DNA of 61,199 nt from Cupriavidus sp. 2SB (lineage in GTDB: Bacteria > Pseudomonadota > Gammaproteobacteria > Burkholderiales > Burkholderiaceae), in the NCBI RefSeq assembly GCF_005503625.1, contig NZ_SCMX01000041.1, positions 1-61,199 on the forward strand, given 5' to 3'. This document shows, in pieces, positions 44,149 through 51,781 of the stretch. The position numbers and the translations under genes were made by a program. How positions within the stretch are numbered: position 1 is the first letter of the stretch; every line of letters starts with the position of its first letter. A model generated the notes under the pieces. The model had not been told where the DNA came from and did not search any database. It saw only the letters and a list, made by a program, of their open reading frames with translations.

Positions 44149-44533
44149 TTCATTTTTCCCCGGTGGCAAACGCCTTCTTTCCTCAGGCCGCTGCAGCTTG
44201 GCGCGACCTTCTTTTGTGTTGATTCCACTGCGGGCAACCGGCACTCATCGAGCGATGGGTGCGTCTTGCCGTGTATCGGATCATCGTGCAAAAACCGGAT
44301 GCGGGAACATCCCGCCGTGGGAGGGGGCGCTTGCTCAAGACCTGCGCCGCGCCTGCCTTTCCGGTTGATTGGGGACAGTGCACCGGTCTACGTCGGGCGC
44401 TGTCGAAGTTGGCGAGATAGTAATGCGGCGACGGACCTATTTCAAACTAATAGACAAGAATGTCCGGATTTTTCTTGGCGTAAATGAGACAGCCGGCAGC
44501 GGGCGAGACCCGCCCTCCACATCCCGGCCGAAA
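44149..44533. other. Intergenic region between luxR and mechanosensitive channel genes
   Basis: About 385 bases. It should hold the luxR promoter. I see no clear operator, terminator or gene; the AT-rich patch at 44420-44490 is unremarkable. Confidence 0.5.
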
Positions 44534-46846
44534 TCATGTCGTAGACGGCGCTTTGGACGTGACGATTTCGGCGCCTGCGCCAGCCGCGGCAGCGATGGCA
44601 TTTTCGGCACTTCCGCCATCCACCTGAACGGTCACGTAGGGTGCTGCCATCCGGATGCCCTCCGCATCGAAGTTGCGTTTGAGCCGGATATTGAAGGCGC
44701 GCGAGATGTCGGACTGCATCAGGGGGCGGGTCTTGAACTGGGCCAGCACCACCTGTCCGTTCGGATCGAACCGGTCGAGGCCAAGGATGTCGAGTCCCGA
44801 TAGCAGGTTGCGGCTATAGCGATAGTCCGAAGACACCTCGGCGCCGGTCTCGCGAATGATTTCCAGCGCGCGGTCGAAATCGCTCTGGTAGGAAATCGAG
44901 ATATTGAAGACCGCGAACGCGTAGCCGCGTGACAGATTTTTGACAGCCTTGATCTGGCTGTAGGGCAGCGTGTGCAGCGCGCCCTTGCCGTCGCGCAGCC
45001 GCACCGTGCGGATCGTCATGCCTTCCACCACGCCCGAGTGGTCCGGCAGTTCGATCGAATCTCCGATCGCAATGGAATCCTCGATCACGATGAACAGGCC
45101 AGTGATCAGGTCCTGCACCAGGCTTTGCGCACCGAAGCCGATGGCCAGCCCGACCACGCCCGCGCCCGCGAGCAGCGGCGTGACGTTGACGCCCAGGTTG
45201 GCCAGCACTGCAATCATCGCCACCACCAGCAGGGCCACGAATGAGGCATTGCGCACCAGCGGCAGGATCGTCCGGGCGCGCAGGCTTGGCTGCGGCGCGC
45301 GGGTGTTACCGGGGGTGAGCGACTGCGTGATGGCGGTGTCGATCAGCAGCCAGACCAGCCAGGCCAGCAGCACCACGCCGATCACGCTCAGGATCGATTG
45401 GGTGATATGACGGCCCAGGACGGTGGCCTCGGCCAGTCGCATCAACGAGGTGTTCCAGATGCGCGCATTGAGTTCGAGGAAGGCCACCCAGATGGCCACG
45501 CGCACGATGGCCACGCCAAAACGCCCGAACCGCTGGATATACGCCGAACGCCGGCGGTCGCGCAGCCGGGGTGCGCGCTTGGTGGCCTTGGGCGAGCGGC
45601 CTACGACAAGCGTCAGCAACGTGGCGCTGACGAACAGCGCCACGGTCAACACCGCGCGTCGCAGGAATTCATCGGCATGACCCGTGGCCATGATCGTGCC
45701 GATGACCGACGCCACCACCACGGCGAGCATCGGCAGGTACCACGCCTCGCCCGTCATGCGCAGCAAGTCCATCAGCGCGGGATGTTCCTGGCGGAACGCA
45801 AACGGGCGGCAGGCGATGAGCTGGCCAATGGCGCGGCGGAAACGTACCGCGAAGACGCCAATCAGGATGGCCGCCAGGATATTGGCCAGCGTGCTGATCA
45901 GCGCCGACAGATTGACGCCCAACGAAGCAATCACACGCGGGTCGGTGTTGGCTTCGCCCAGCGCGGCCAGTGCCCCGGTCACGAACAACAGCAGCGGTGA
46001 ATGCCCGAGCAGGTCGCGCACCGCGGCCCGCCGGTGGCCCGACTGGAACAGCGCAAAGATGACCTGGCAGACCGCCGACATGATGGCGCCCGCCACGATG
46101 GCATAGGCCACGAGCACCGCGCCCATGCTGGCTGGCGTGCGTCCGAAGACCTGGTAGGCCAGCAGCAGCGTCAGCCCGAACGCTATGATCCATGGTCCGA
46201 TGCGCCGCAGGAAATAGATGCCCACGTCGATCCACGAGGGCACCGTGGGCAGCGGTGTGGGACGCGGGCCGCGCACCCGGCTGCGGTGCAGGCGTCGCGA
46301 CAGTTCGAAGAAGACCCAGCCCGTGGCCGCCCAGCCCAACAGCACGACGCCGAACTCGCGCCACGATTCCAGGCTGCTGCGTGTGCGTCCAACGGTCAGC
46401 GCCTCATGCCACTCCTCGCCCGCGAAGTCGATACGCCAGCGCCAGTACTGCCACGGACCGCGGTCCTTGTGCGGCGCGCGGTCGATGTCCTGCAGCGCCT
46501 GGGCCACCGCGCCAATCAGGCCCGGTGATGCGTCGCTGGCGGATGCGGCAGCCGAAGAGGCACCGGCCGCTGACGCATCCAACCCGCGTCGCAGCGTCTG
46601 TAGTTGCGTGACAAGTGCCTGGCGGTCCTTGTCGTTCTGCAACGTGTGGATGACCTCGTCGAGCGATTGGGCCAGCGGGGCACTGGCGGCAGGCGCCGAG
46701 GCTGGCGGGGCTTCGGCCTTCTGAACGGCGGCGAGGATGGGCGATCCGGCGGCCATAGCCGGATTACCACCCGCCAGCACGAGCAGCAGGGCAGCCGTCC
46801 AGAGAGACAGCAGGCAGAACAGGGAGCGGGGGCGCAAACGATGCAT
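44534..46846 (-). CDS. Large MscS-family mechanosensitive channel
   Basis: A 770-residue protein with a signal-like N-terminus, a periplasmic/hydrophobic N-terminal part with about ten membrane segments and the MscS core near the C-terminus: LAGAGVVGLAIGFGAQSLVQD (the pore-lining TM3 pattern), GLFIVIEDSIAIGDSIELPD and the beta domain GVVEGMTIRTVRLRDGKGAL, ending in a soluble vestibule domain. The long N-terminal extension is like MscM/YnaI-type large channels. It protects against turgor changes. The start at 46846 (MHRLRP) precedes the signal-like segment. The C-terminus is Gly/Ala-rich. Confidence 0.88.
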   Translation of the reverse strand: MHRLRPRSLFCLLSLWTAALLLVLAGGNPAMAAGSPILAAVQKAEAPPASAPAASAPLAQSLDEVIHTLQNDKDRQALVTQLQTLRRGLDASAAGASSAAASASDASPGLIGAVAQALQDIDRAPHKDRGPWQYWRWRIDFAGEEWHEALTVGRTRSSLESWREFGVVLLGWAATGWVFFELSRRLHRSRVRGPRPTPLPTVPSWIDVGIYFLRRIGPWIIAFGLTLLLAYQVFGRTPASMGAVLVAYAIVAGAIMSAVCQVIFALFQSGHRRAAVRDLLGHSPLLLFVTGALAALGEANTDPRVIASLGVNLSALISTLANILAAILIGVFAVRFRRAIGQLIACRPFAFRQEHPALMDLLRMTGEAWYLPMLAVVVASVIGTIMATGHADEFLRRAVLTVALFVSATLLTLVVGRSPKATKRAPRLRDRRRSAYIQRFGRFGVAIVRVAIWVAFLELNARIWNTSLMRLAEATVLGRHITQSILSVIGVVLLAWLVWLLIDTAITQSLTPGNTRAPQPSLRARTILPLVRNASFVALLVVAMIAVLANLGVNVTPLLAGAGVVGLAIGFGAQSLVQDLITGLFIVIEDSIAIGDSIELPDHSGVVEGMTIRTVRLRDGKGALHTLPYSQIKAVKNLSRGYAFAVFNISISYQSDFDRALEIIRETGAEVSSDYRYSRNLLSGLDILGLDRFDPNGQVVLAQFKTRPLMQSDISRAFNIRLKRNFDAEGIRMAAPYVTVQVDGGSAENAIAAAAGAGAEIVTSKAPSTT

Positions 46847-47150
46847 GGAAGGGCGCAAGCGGTGGTCGATCACCGTCGGTGAGCCAGCATGCGCGTCACT
46901 GTAGCGCATTGCGGCGCGGCATCGCGCAGGCAAGTCGCCTGGCGGGCGCATGCGTCGTCCAACTTCGATTCAAAAAAATTGAATAACTCGTCCTTAACAT
47001 GGTGATTTTACGATGAGGGCGGAAGCCTATAGTTCTGTTCATGGACGGCGCGCAACAAAGCGGGCAGCGAAGAAAGTAGCCAGGCCGAACCGCGCCGGAC
47101 CATACAAACCAACCTATAAATTTTTGATCGTTTTTTTACCGGAGAGCATC
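46847..47150. other. Intergenic region before the DGAR-repeat gene
   Basis: About 300 bases between divergent genes. ATTCAA-AAAAA-TTGAAT (46968-46984) is a perfect inverted repeat in an AT-rich stretch, a possible operator for either gene. Ribosome site GGAGAG lies before the ATG at 47151. No gene seen. Confidence 0.55.
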
Positions 47151-47561
47151 ATGACCAAGACCAACGCCCTGAATATCGCTTCTGCCCTCGTCCTGTCGCT
47201 GGCTGCGCTGGGCACCGCCCAAGCCGGCACCGTCCCGGCCGACCAGTATGGTTACCAGTTCCGCACGACGGTTTCCGCAGACAAGTATGGTTATGAATTC
47301 CGCACGCACGACGCCTTCACCGACGGCGCCCGTGCCGGCAAGGTGGATACGTTCACGGACGGCGCCCGCACGGTTGCCGGCCTCGACAAGGTGGGCGTCT
47401 CGGCTGCCCCGGCCCGTACGGCTGATCCGTATCTGGACGGCGCCCGCAACGCCGACCCCTATAACGACGGTGCCCGCTTCATCGCCGGCCTCGACCGGAT
47501 CGGCGTCTCGGCTGCCCCGGGCCGCTCGTTCGACCCGTACCTGGATGGCGCCCGCGCATGA
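47151..47561 (+). CDS. Small secreted protein made of YGYxFRT, DGAR and GVSAAP repeats
   Basis: A 136-residue protein with a clear signal peptide (cleavage after AQA). Almost the whole mature part is repeats: two YGYxFRT units, then HDAFTDGAR, DTFTDGAR, TVAGLDKVGVSAAPAR, DPYLDGAR, DPYNDGAR, FIAGLDRIGVSAAPGR and DPYLDGAR. The DGAR blocks and the AGLDxxGVSAAPxR blocks alternate in a two-plus-one pattern that is itself duplicated. I do not recognise the family; it has no Cys and no catalytic motif. A strong terminator follows. Confidence 0.8.
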   Translation: MTKTNALNIASALVLSLAALGTAQAGTVPADQYGYQFRTTVSADKYGYEFRTHDAFTDGARAGKVDTFTDGARTVAGLDKVGVSAAPARTADPYLDGARNADPYNDGARFIAGLDRIGVSAAPGRSFDPYLDGARA

Positions 47562-47586
47562 GAGCGATGTCACGCGGCACAAGCAA

Positions 47587-47615
47587 GGCGTTACGTAACC
47601 CGTAACGCCTTTTTT
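47587..47615 (+). terminator. Rho-independent terminator after the DGAR-repeat gene
   Basis: GGCGTTACG-TAACC-CGTAACGCC, a perfect 9-base stem followed by six T. Confidence 0.88.
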
Positions 47616-47836
47616 GTTTCCGGCAGCGTGTTTGGCGAGTGCCGCAGCGGCATTCTTCCGCCCGACTGAAGTGGGGTGGGACAGTCTGAAACGACCGCCT
47701 GGCGCGGCCTGGCGCCGCATCGCTTCAAACAGCGGTATGGGTTGGCCTGATCGGTGCCGATATTGGCATGTCGCTTGCAGACTGTATCCGGTGAACAAGA
47801 TCGCCAGCCATAAGACTTGCCGACCGGGAGACCACC

Positions 47837-48118
47837 ATGTTCCAGACCTTCGCCACCCGCACCCATTCCACCTTTGCACACGACGCCGTGATCGCCCGCG
47901 CCATCGACACTGCCATGCTGCGCCGTCGTGATGAGTACAACGGCCAGCCCATGGCCTGGAAGATTTTCTGCGAGGCTTCGCACGTGGCGACACTGGCCGA
48001 TCCGGCGCGCACGGCCTTTATCGAACGCGTGGCCAACGAGCGCGGCGCAGATGCCGCCCTGCGCCTGAAGGCCAAGTCAGAGGCAATCCGTGCCGAGGCC
48101 ATCGCCCGCCTCATGTAA
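47837..48118 (+). CDS. Small hypothetical protein
   Basis: A 93-residue helical protein, no signal peptide, rich in Arg/Ala, with AMLRRRDEYNGQPMAWKIFC and a C-terminal coil (ADAALRLKAKSEAIRAEAIA). A GGGAGA ribosome site precedes the ATG, so it is probably real. Function and family not recognised. Confidence 0.65.
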   Translation: MFQTFATRTHSTFAHDAVIARAIDTAMLRRRDEYNGQPMAWKIFCEASHVATLADPARTAFIERVANERGADAALRLKAKSEAIRAEAIARLM

Positions 48119-48142
48119 GGCCGGGAATGCCGGAAATGCCCG

Positions 48143-48817
48143 CTAGGCGAAGGTAATCGCGCTGCGCCGTTCGGCGCGTTCGAGGTGCGGCACGTTGTTG
48201 AAGCTCAGCAGACGCTGCGTGCCCCGGCCGACGATCAGTTCGCAGAAGCCGGTATTGCGGAATTGCAGGTTCAGTTCGATGGCGGTTTGCGTAGGTGCGC
48301 CGAGCAGGTCGGCCACGGCGCGGCCAATTGCACCGCCCGAACTGACCACGAGTAGTGAATCCTCGCGCGCGGCCCCTTCCACGGCATTCGACAGGGCAGT
48401 CTGCATGCGCGCGCCAAAATCGATCCAGGTTTCCGGCATGCCGTTCAGTTCGCCCTGCGTCCAGGCTGCGAAGGCCGCCCGGAACGTGCGCCAGTAGTCC
48501 TGGTAATCGCTATTCTGATGAGCCCGATGGTCGGCACCATCGGTAAAGCTGCGATAGAGCGATTCCCCATCGTATTCATTGAGTCCTGCATGAGACTCCA
48601 CGGCCAGCCCTTCCACGCCCATGCCGCTCAGGATCTCGTATGCCGTGTCCTGCTGACGCACCAGTGTGCCGGCCACCACACGCCGAAACTGCACCCCGCG
48701 ATCCTTGAAGTATTCGCCTAGCCATCGCGCCTGCTGCCGTCCCACGTCGGACAGGCAGTCATAGTTGGCGGCACCGAAAGAGGCTTGTCCGTGACGGACC
48801 AGAAATAGCGTGGCCAT
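48143..48817 (-). CDS. Histidine phosphatase (phosphoglycerate mutase-like)
   Basis: A 224-residue histidine-phosphatase protein. The catalytic RHG is at the N-terminus (FLVRHGQASFGAANYD); the branch-2-like motif VVSSGGAIGRAV appears later, where most family members have a second His (SHGGxI), here Ser-Gly-Gly. This may lower or change activity. Between the Bug gene and the end of the small hypothetical, on the minus strand; possibly co-transcribed with the upstream Bug gene. Substrate unknown. Confidence 0.85.
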   Translation of the reverse strand: MATLFLVRHGQASFGAANYDCLSDVGRQQARWLGEYFKDRGVQFRRVVAGTLVRQQDTAYEILSGMGVEGLAVESHAGLNEYDGESLYRSFTDGADHRAHQNSDYQDYWRTFRAAFAAWTQGELNGMPETWIDFGARMQTALSNAVEGAAREDSLLVVSSGGAIGRAVADLLGAPTQTAIELNLQFRNTGFCELIVGRGTQRLLSFNNVPHLERAERRSAITFA

Positions 48818-48961
48818 GGGGAGGAAATCGGGAAATTGCGATGTCGCGATTCTAGATGCGCGACGCCGGCGGACCTAGCGAGGCCCGCCGGAATTCATGC
48901 CGGCCATCGGTGCCATGCATTCGGAGGATGAACGCATGGCCGCAGCAACATCCATCCAGCC

Positions 48962-49936
48962 TCAGTCCAGCGTGACGCCGGTATCGGCCGTCAGCTTGAG
49001 GATCACGGGCAGATACGCCTTGTAGGCGCGCTCGGCCTCGGCGGGCGTGTTGCCGATAGGCTCGGCGCCCATCTCGTCGATCTTGGCCTGCATCTCCGGC
49101 GTCTTCACCAGCGCGGAGGTTTCGCGCCCCAGCCGTTCGATGATGGCTTCCGGCGTCTTGGCCGGCGCCACCAGCGTGATGGGGCCGATGATCTTGTACG
49201 CGGCATCGCTGTAACCGGCCTCGGTGAAGGTCGGCACGTCGGGCAGCGCCTTGGCGCGCGTGGTGCCTGCCACGGCAATCGGCCGCAACTTGCCTGCGGC
49301 CATGTGCTGGCGCAGCGTGGTCACCGAACCCACCGTCATGTTCACCTGTCCGGCCAGCAGGTCCGACACCATCGGGCCTTCGCCACGATACGGTACGTGC
49401 AGGATGTCGATGCTGTAGGTCTTGTCCATGTACGCCTGGAACGTATGCGGCTGGGTGCCCGGCCCCCACGATCCCATGCGCAGCTTGCCCGGCTCCTTCT
49501 TGGCGTAGGCAATCAGCTCGTTGACGGTTTTCACCGGCACCGTGCTGTTGACGGTCAGCACCGTGCGCGCGTTGGCGATGTCGGAAATCGGCCGCAGTTC
49601 GGTGCGCGGATCGTAGGGCAGCTTCTTGTAGAGCGCGATGTTGGCCGTCAGCGGGCCGGGGATGGTCATCAGCAACGTGTAGCCGTCCGCCGCCGACTTG
49701 GCGACGAAATCGGTGCCGATGATGCCGCCGGCACCGCTCTTGTTTTCGACGACCACGGGCTGCCCCAGCCGCTTCGACAGCCCGTCCGCCACCTGGCGGG
49801 CCAGCGAGTCGGTCAGGCCGCCGGCCGGGTAGGGCACTACCAGGCGCACCGGCTTGTTGGGATAGTCGCCCTGTGCGGATGCCGCCAGGGGCAGCAAGGC
49901 GGCAAGCGCCGCGCAGGCCAGGCTCGAAAGCTTCAT
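48962..49936 (-). CDS. Bug/TctC-type transporter receptor
   Basis: A 324-residue periplasmic binding protein with a signal peptide ending SAQ. Bug landmarks: DYPNKPVRLVVPYPAGGLTD, VVVENKSGAGGIIGTDFVAK and SAADGYT. Preceded at 110 bases by the leftward TetR gene, so regulator and receptor may form a unit. No TctA/B genes nearby. Confidence 0.9.
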   Translation of the reverse strand: MKLSSLACAALAALLPLAASAQGDYPNKPVRLVVPYPAGGLTDSLARQVADGLSKRLGQPVVVENKSGAGGIIGTDFVAKSAADGYTLLMTIPGPLTANIALYKKLPYDPRTELRPISDIANARTVLTVNSTVPVKTVNELIAYAKKEPGKLRMGSWGPGTQPHTFQAYMDKTYSIDILHVPYRGEGPMVSDLLAGQVNMTVGSVTTLRQHMAAGKLRPIAVAGTTRAKALPDVPTFTEAGYSDAAYKIIGPITLVAPAKTPEAIIERLGRETSALVKTPEMQAKIDEMGAEPIGNTPAEAERAYKAYLPVILKLTADTGVTLD

Positions 49937-50046
49937 GGTGTGTCTCCTCGTTATAGGCCCGGTCCGAGCGGGGACGTGCCGCTATGGTTGCGGCTGATGC
50001 GGGCGGTTGGTGGGTGAAGCGAGGGAAAACAGGGGGCTTCGGTCGT

Positions 50047-50727
50047 TCAGGCGTCGTCGAGCTGCAGGTAGCTGGCGACCATCCGCGACATTTCCTGCGG
50101 CAGCCGGTCGTCGTCGAGCGGGAACGGGCCGGGATTGTTCAGGATGGCGTTGACCAGCGTGCCGAATGCCATCTGCATGGCAAAGCGCAGCCGCAGTTCC
50201 GCTTCCTCGGGGGGGCCGGGCAGGCGCGGCACCACGACTGTCACCAGCCGTTCGATGATTTCCTGGCCATTGCGCTGATGCGGCAGCCATTCCTCGGGAC
50301 GCGCCGTGGCGTGTTTGAGGGACGCACGAATCACGCCGCGATTGTTGCGGCAGCCATTGACCATGAAGTGCAGCGTCTTCTCGATGACCTGGCGCGGCGG
50401 CACGTCCTGCCAGCGATGCTCGGCCATGTAGCGGGCCACCGAACTGTCCGACTCCTCCATCACCGACGCACGCAGCGCCTCGAAGAATGCCATCTTGTCC
50501 CGGAAGCGGCCGTAGAAGGCGCCCACCGACACCTGGCAGGCCGACGCGATCTGGGCCACCGAGACCGCAGTGAAATCGCGCTCGGCCAGCAACTCACGGC
50601 CGGCGGCCAGCAGCGCCTGCTCGGTTTCGCGCGCACGGCGTTGGCGCGGCGGCTGGAGGACGGAGGTGGTATCGACGCGCGGGAAGGCGGCGTGGCTCGA
50701 TTCCATGTTGGGTGACAGGGCAGGCAT
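50047..50727 (-). CDS. TetR-family transcriptional regulator
   Basis: A 226-residue TetR protein with an HTH FTAVSVAQIASACQVSVGAF followed by YGRFRDKMAFF, and an all-helical C-terminus. ATG 50727 was preferred to the longer open frame, which overlaps the divergent IclR promoter. The 22-base imperfect palindrome at 50737-50758 overlaps its leader, indicating autorepression. Divergent from the IclR gene at 50891. Confidence 0.85.
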   Translation of the reverse strand: MPALSPNMESSHAAFPRVDTTSVLQPPRQRRARETEQALLAAGRELLAERDFTAVSVAQIASACQVSVGAFYGRFRDKMAFFEALRASVMEESDSSVARYMAEHRWQDVPPRQVIEKTLHFMVNGCRNNRGVIRASLKHATARPEEWLPHQRNGQEIIERLVTVVVPRLPGPPEEAELRLRFAMQMAFGTLVNAILNNPGPFPLDDDRLPQEMSRMVASYLQLDDA

Positions 50728-50736
50728 AAGAATTTT

Positions 50737-50758
50737 CCGTATTCGAATTCGGATTCGG
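50737..50758. promoter_or_regulatory. Imperfect palindrome before the tetR gene
   Basis: The 22-base stretch is nearly palindromic about the EcoRI-like core CGAATTCG, with CCG at one end and CGG at the other. It starts 9 bases before the tetR ATG. Confidence 0.55.
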
Positions 50759-50812
50759 TTTTGAACGTTACGGATGGCCGCAAGGGCCGTCAAGTCGGGG
50801 TTTACGATCTGT

Positions 50813-50831
50813 ATTTCCAATATATGGAAAT
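50813..50831. promoter_or_regulatory. IclR-type operator before the iclR gene
   Basis: ATTTCCA-ATATA-TGGAAAT is a perfect 7-base inverted repeat. The half-sites TGGAAAT/ATTTCCA are those of the E. coli IclR box. It lies 60 bases before the IclR ATG, in the divergent tetR-iclR region. Confidence 0.7.
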
Positions 50832-50890
50832 TCGTTCCGCTTTTTGACACACAATGATCGGGCCGACCACACTGGGAAACAGGAGACGAC

Positions 50891-51703
50891 ATGCCGATGA
50901 ACAAGCCCGTCGAACAATTCATTGCCGAGCGCCGCCTCGAGGACCCCTCGTTTGGCGGACTGCTGGCCAAGGGCTTCGCGCTGCTGCGCTGCTTTATCGA
51001 CGACCCACGACCGCTCGGCAACGGCGAACTGTCGCAACGGCTGCAACTGCCCCGCGCCACGGTATCGCGTATCTGCCGCACATTGTTCGAGTTGGGCTAT
51101 CTCGACTGGGACCCCAAGCTCGACAAGTATTTTGTCGGCGCGCAAGTGCTGGCGCTGGGCTATCCCTACCTGGCCGGGCTGCAGGTACGGCATCTGGCCC
51201 GGCCCCTGATGCAGGCGCTGGCCAACGAGGTGGAGGGCGCCGTGTCGATGGGCGTGGCACACCGGCTCGACGTGACGTATCTGGAATCCTGCACGCATCA
51301 CGAAGGCACCTCGGCCCGGCCGGCCGTGGGCGCGGTGCGCAGCGTGATGACCACGGCGATGGGGCGCGCGTTCCTCTGCACGCAATCGAAACGTGAATTC
51401 GAAACGCTGATGGAAGCCGCCCGCGTGGAGCGGCCGGATGAATACGCGGCCTGCTACGACACCGTGTGCCACAACGTGGCGCACTACCCAAAACGCGGCT
51501 TCGCGCTGAACGAGGGCGATGCCGGCGAGGGTATCCACGGCGTGGGCGTGTATTCGCGCATCGTCTATCTGAACCGGCCGCTGCTGTTCAACTGCGCCAT
51601 GCCGGGGCTGCGCGTCCGTCGAGGTTCGATGGAGAAGCGCGTGGCGCCACTGCTGCGCGAGATGGTGCGGTCGATCGAGATCATGGCTGGCGTGGGACGC
51701 TAG
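50891..51703 (+). CDS. IclR-family transcriptional regulator
   Basis: A 270-residue IclR protein: HTH PLGNGELSQRLQLPRATVSRI, then the effector domain with MTTAMGRAFLCTQ and a C-terminal part with GIHGVGVYSRIVYLNRPLLF (the GIxxxxVxx...LN region of the family). A very good AGGAGA ribosome site precedes the ATG. The adjacent ATTTCCA palindrome is its likely operator and the CoA-ligase/Bug cluster downstream its likely regulon. Confidence 0.9.
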   Translation: MPMNKPVEQFIAERRLEDPSFGGLLAKGFALLRCFIDDPRPLGNGELSQRLQLPRATVSRICRTLFELGYLDWDPKLDKYFVGAQVLALGYPYLAGLQVRHLARPLMQALANEVEGAVSMGVAHRLDVTYLESCTHHEGTSARPAVGAVRSVMTTAMGRAFLCTQSKREFETLMEAARVERPDEYAACYDTVCHNVAHYPKRGFALNEGDAGEGIHGVGVYSRIVYLNRPLLFNCAMPGLRVRRGSMEKRVAPLLREMVRSIEIMAGVGR

Positions 51704-51781
51704 CCGCCGGGCGCGGGACCGGAATTCCCGCACGAACGAATGCTGGCGGCATGTACCGCAGGCATCGAGGATGGAGACAAC

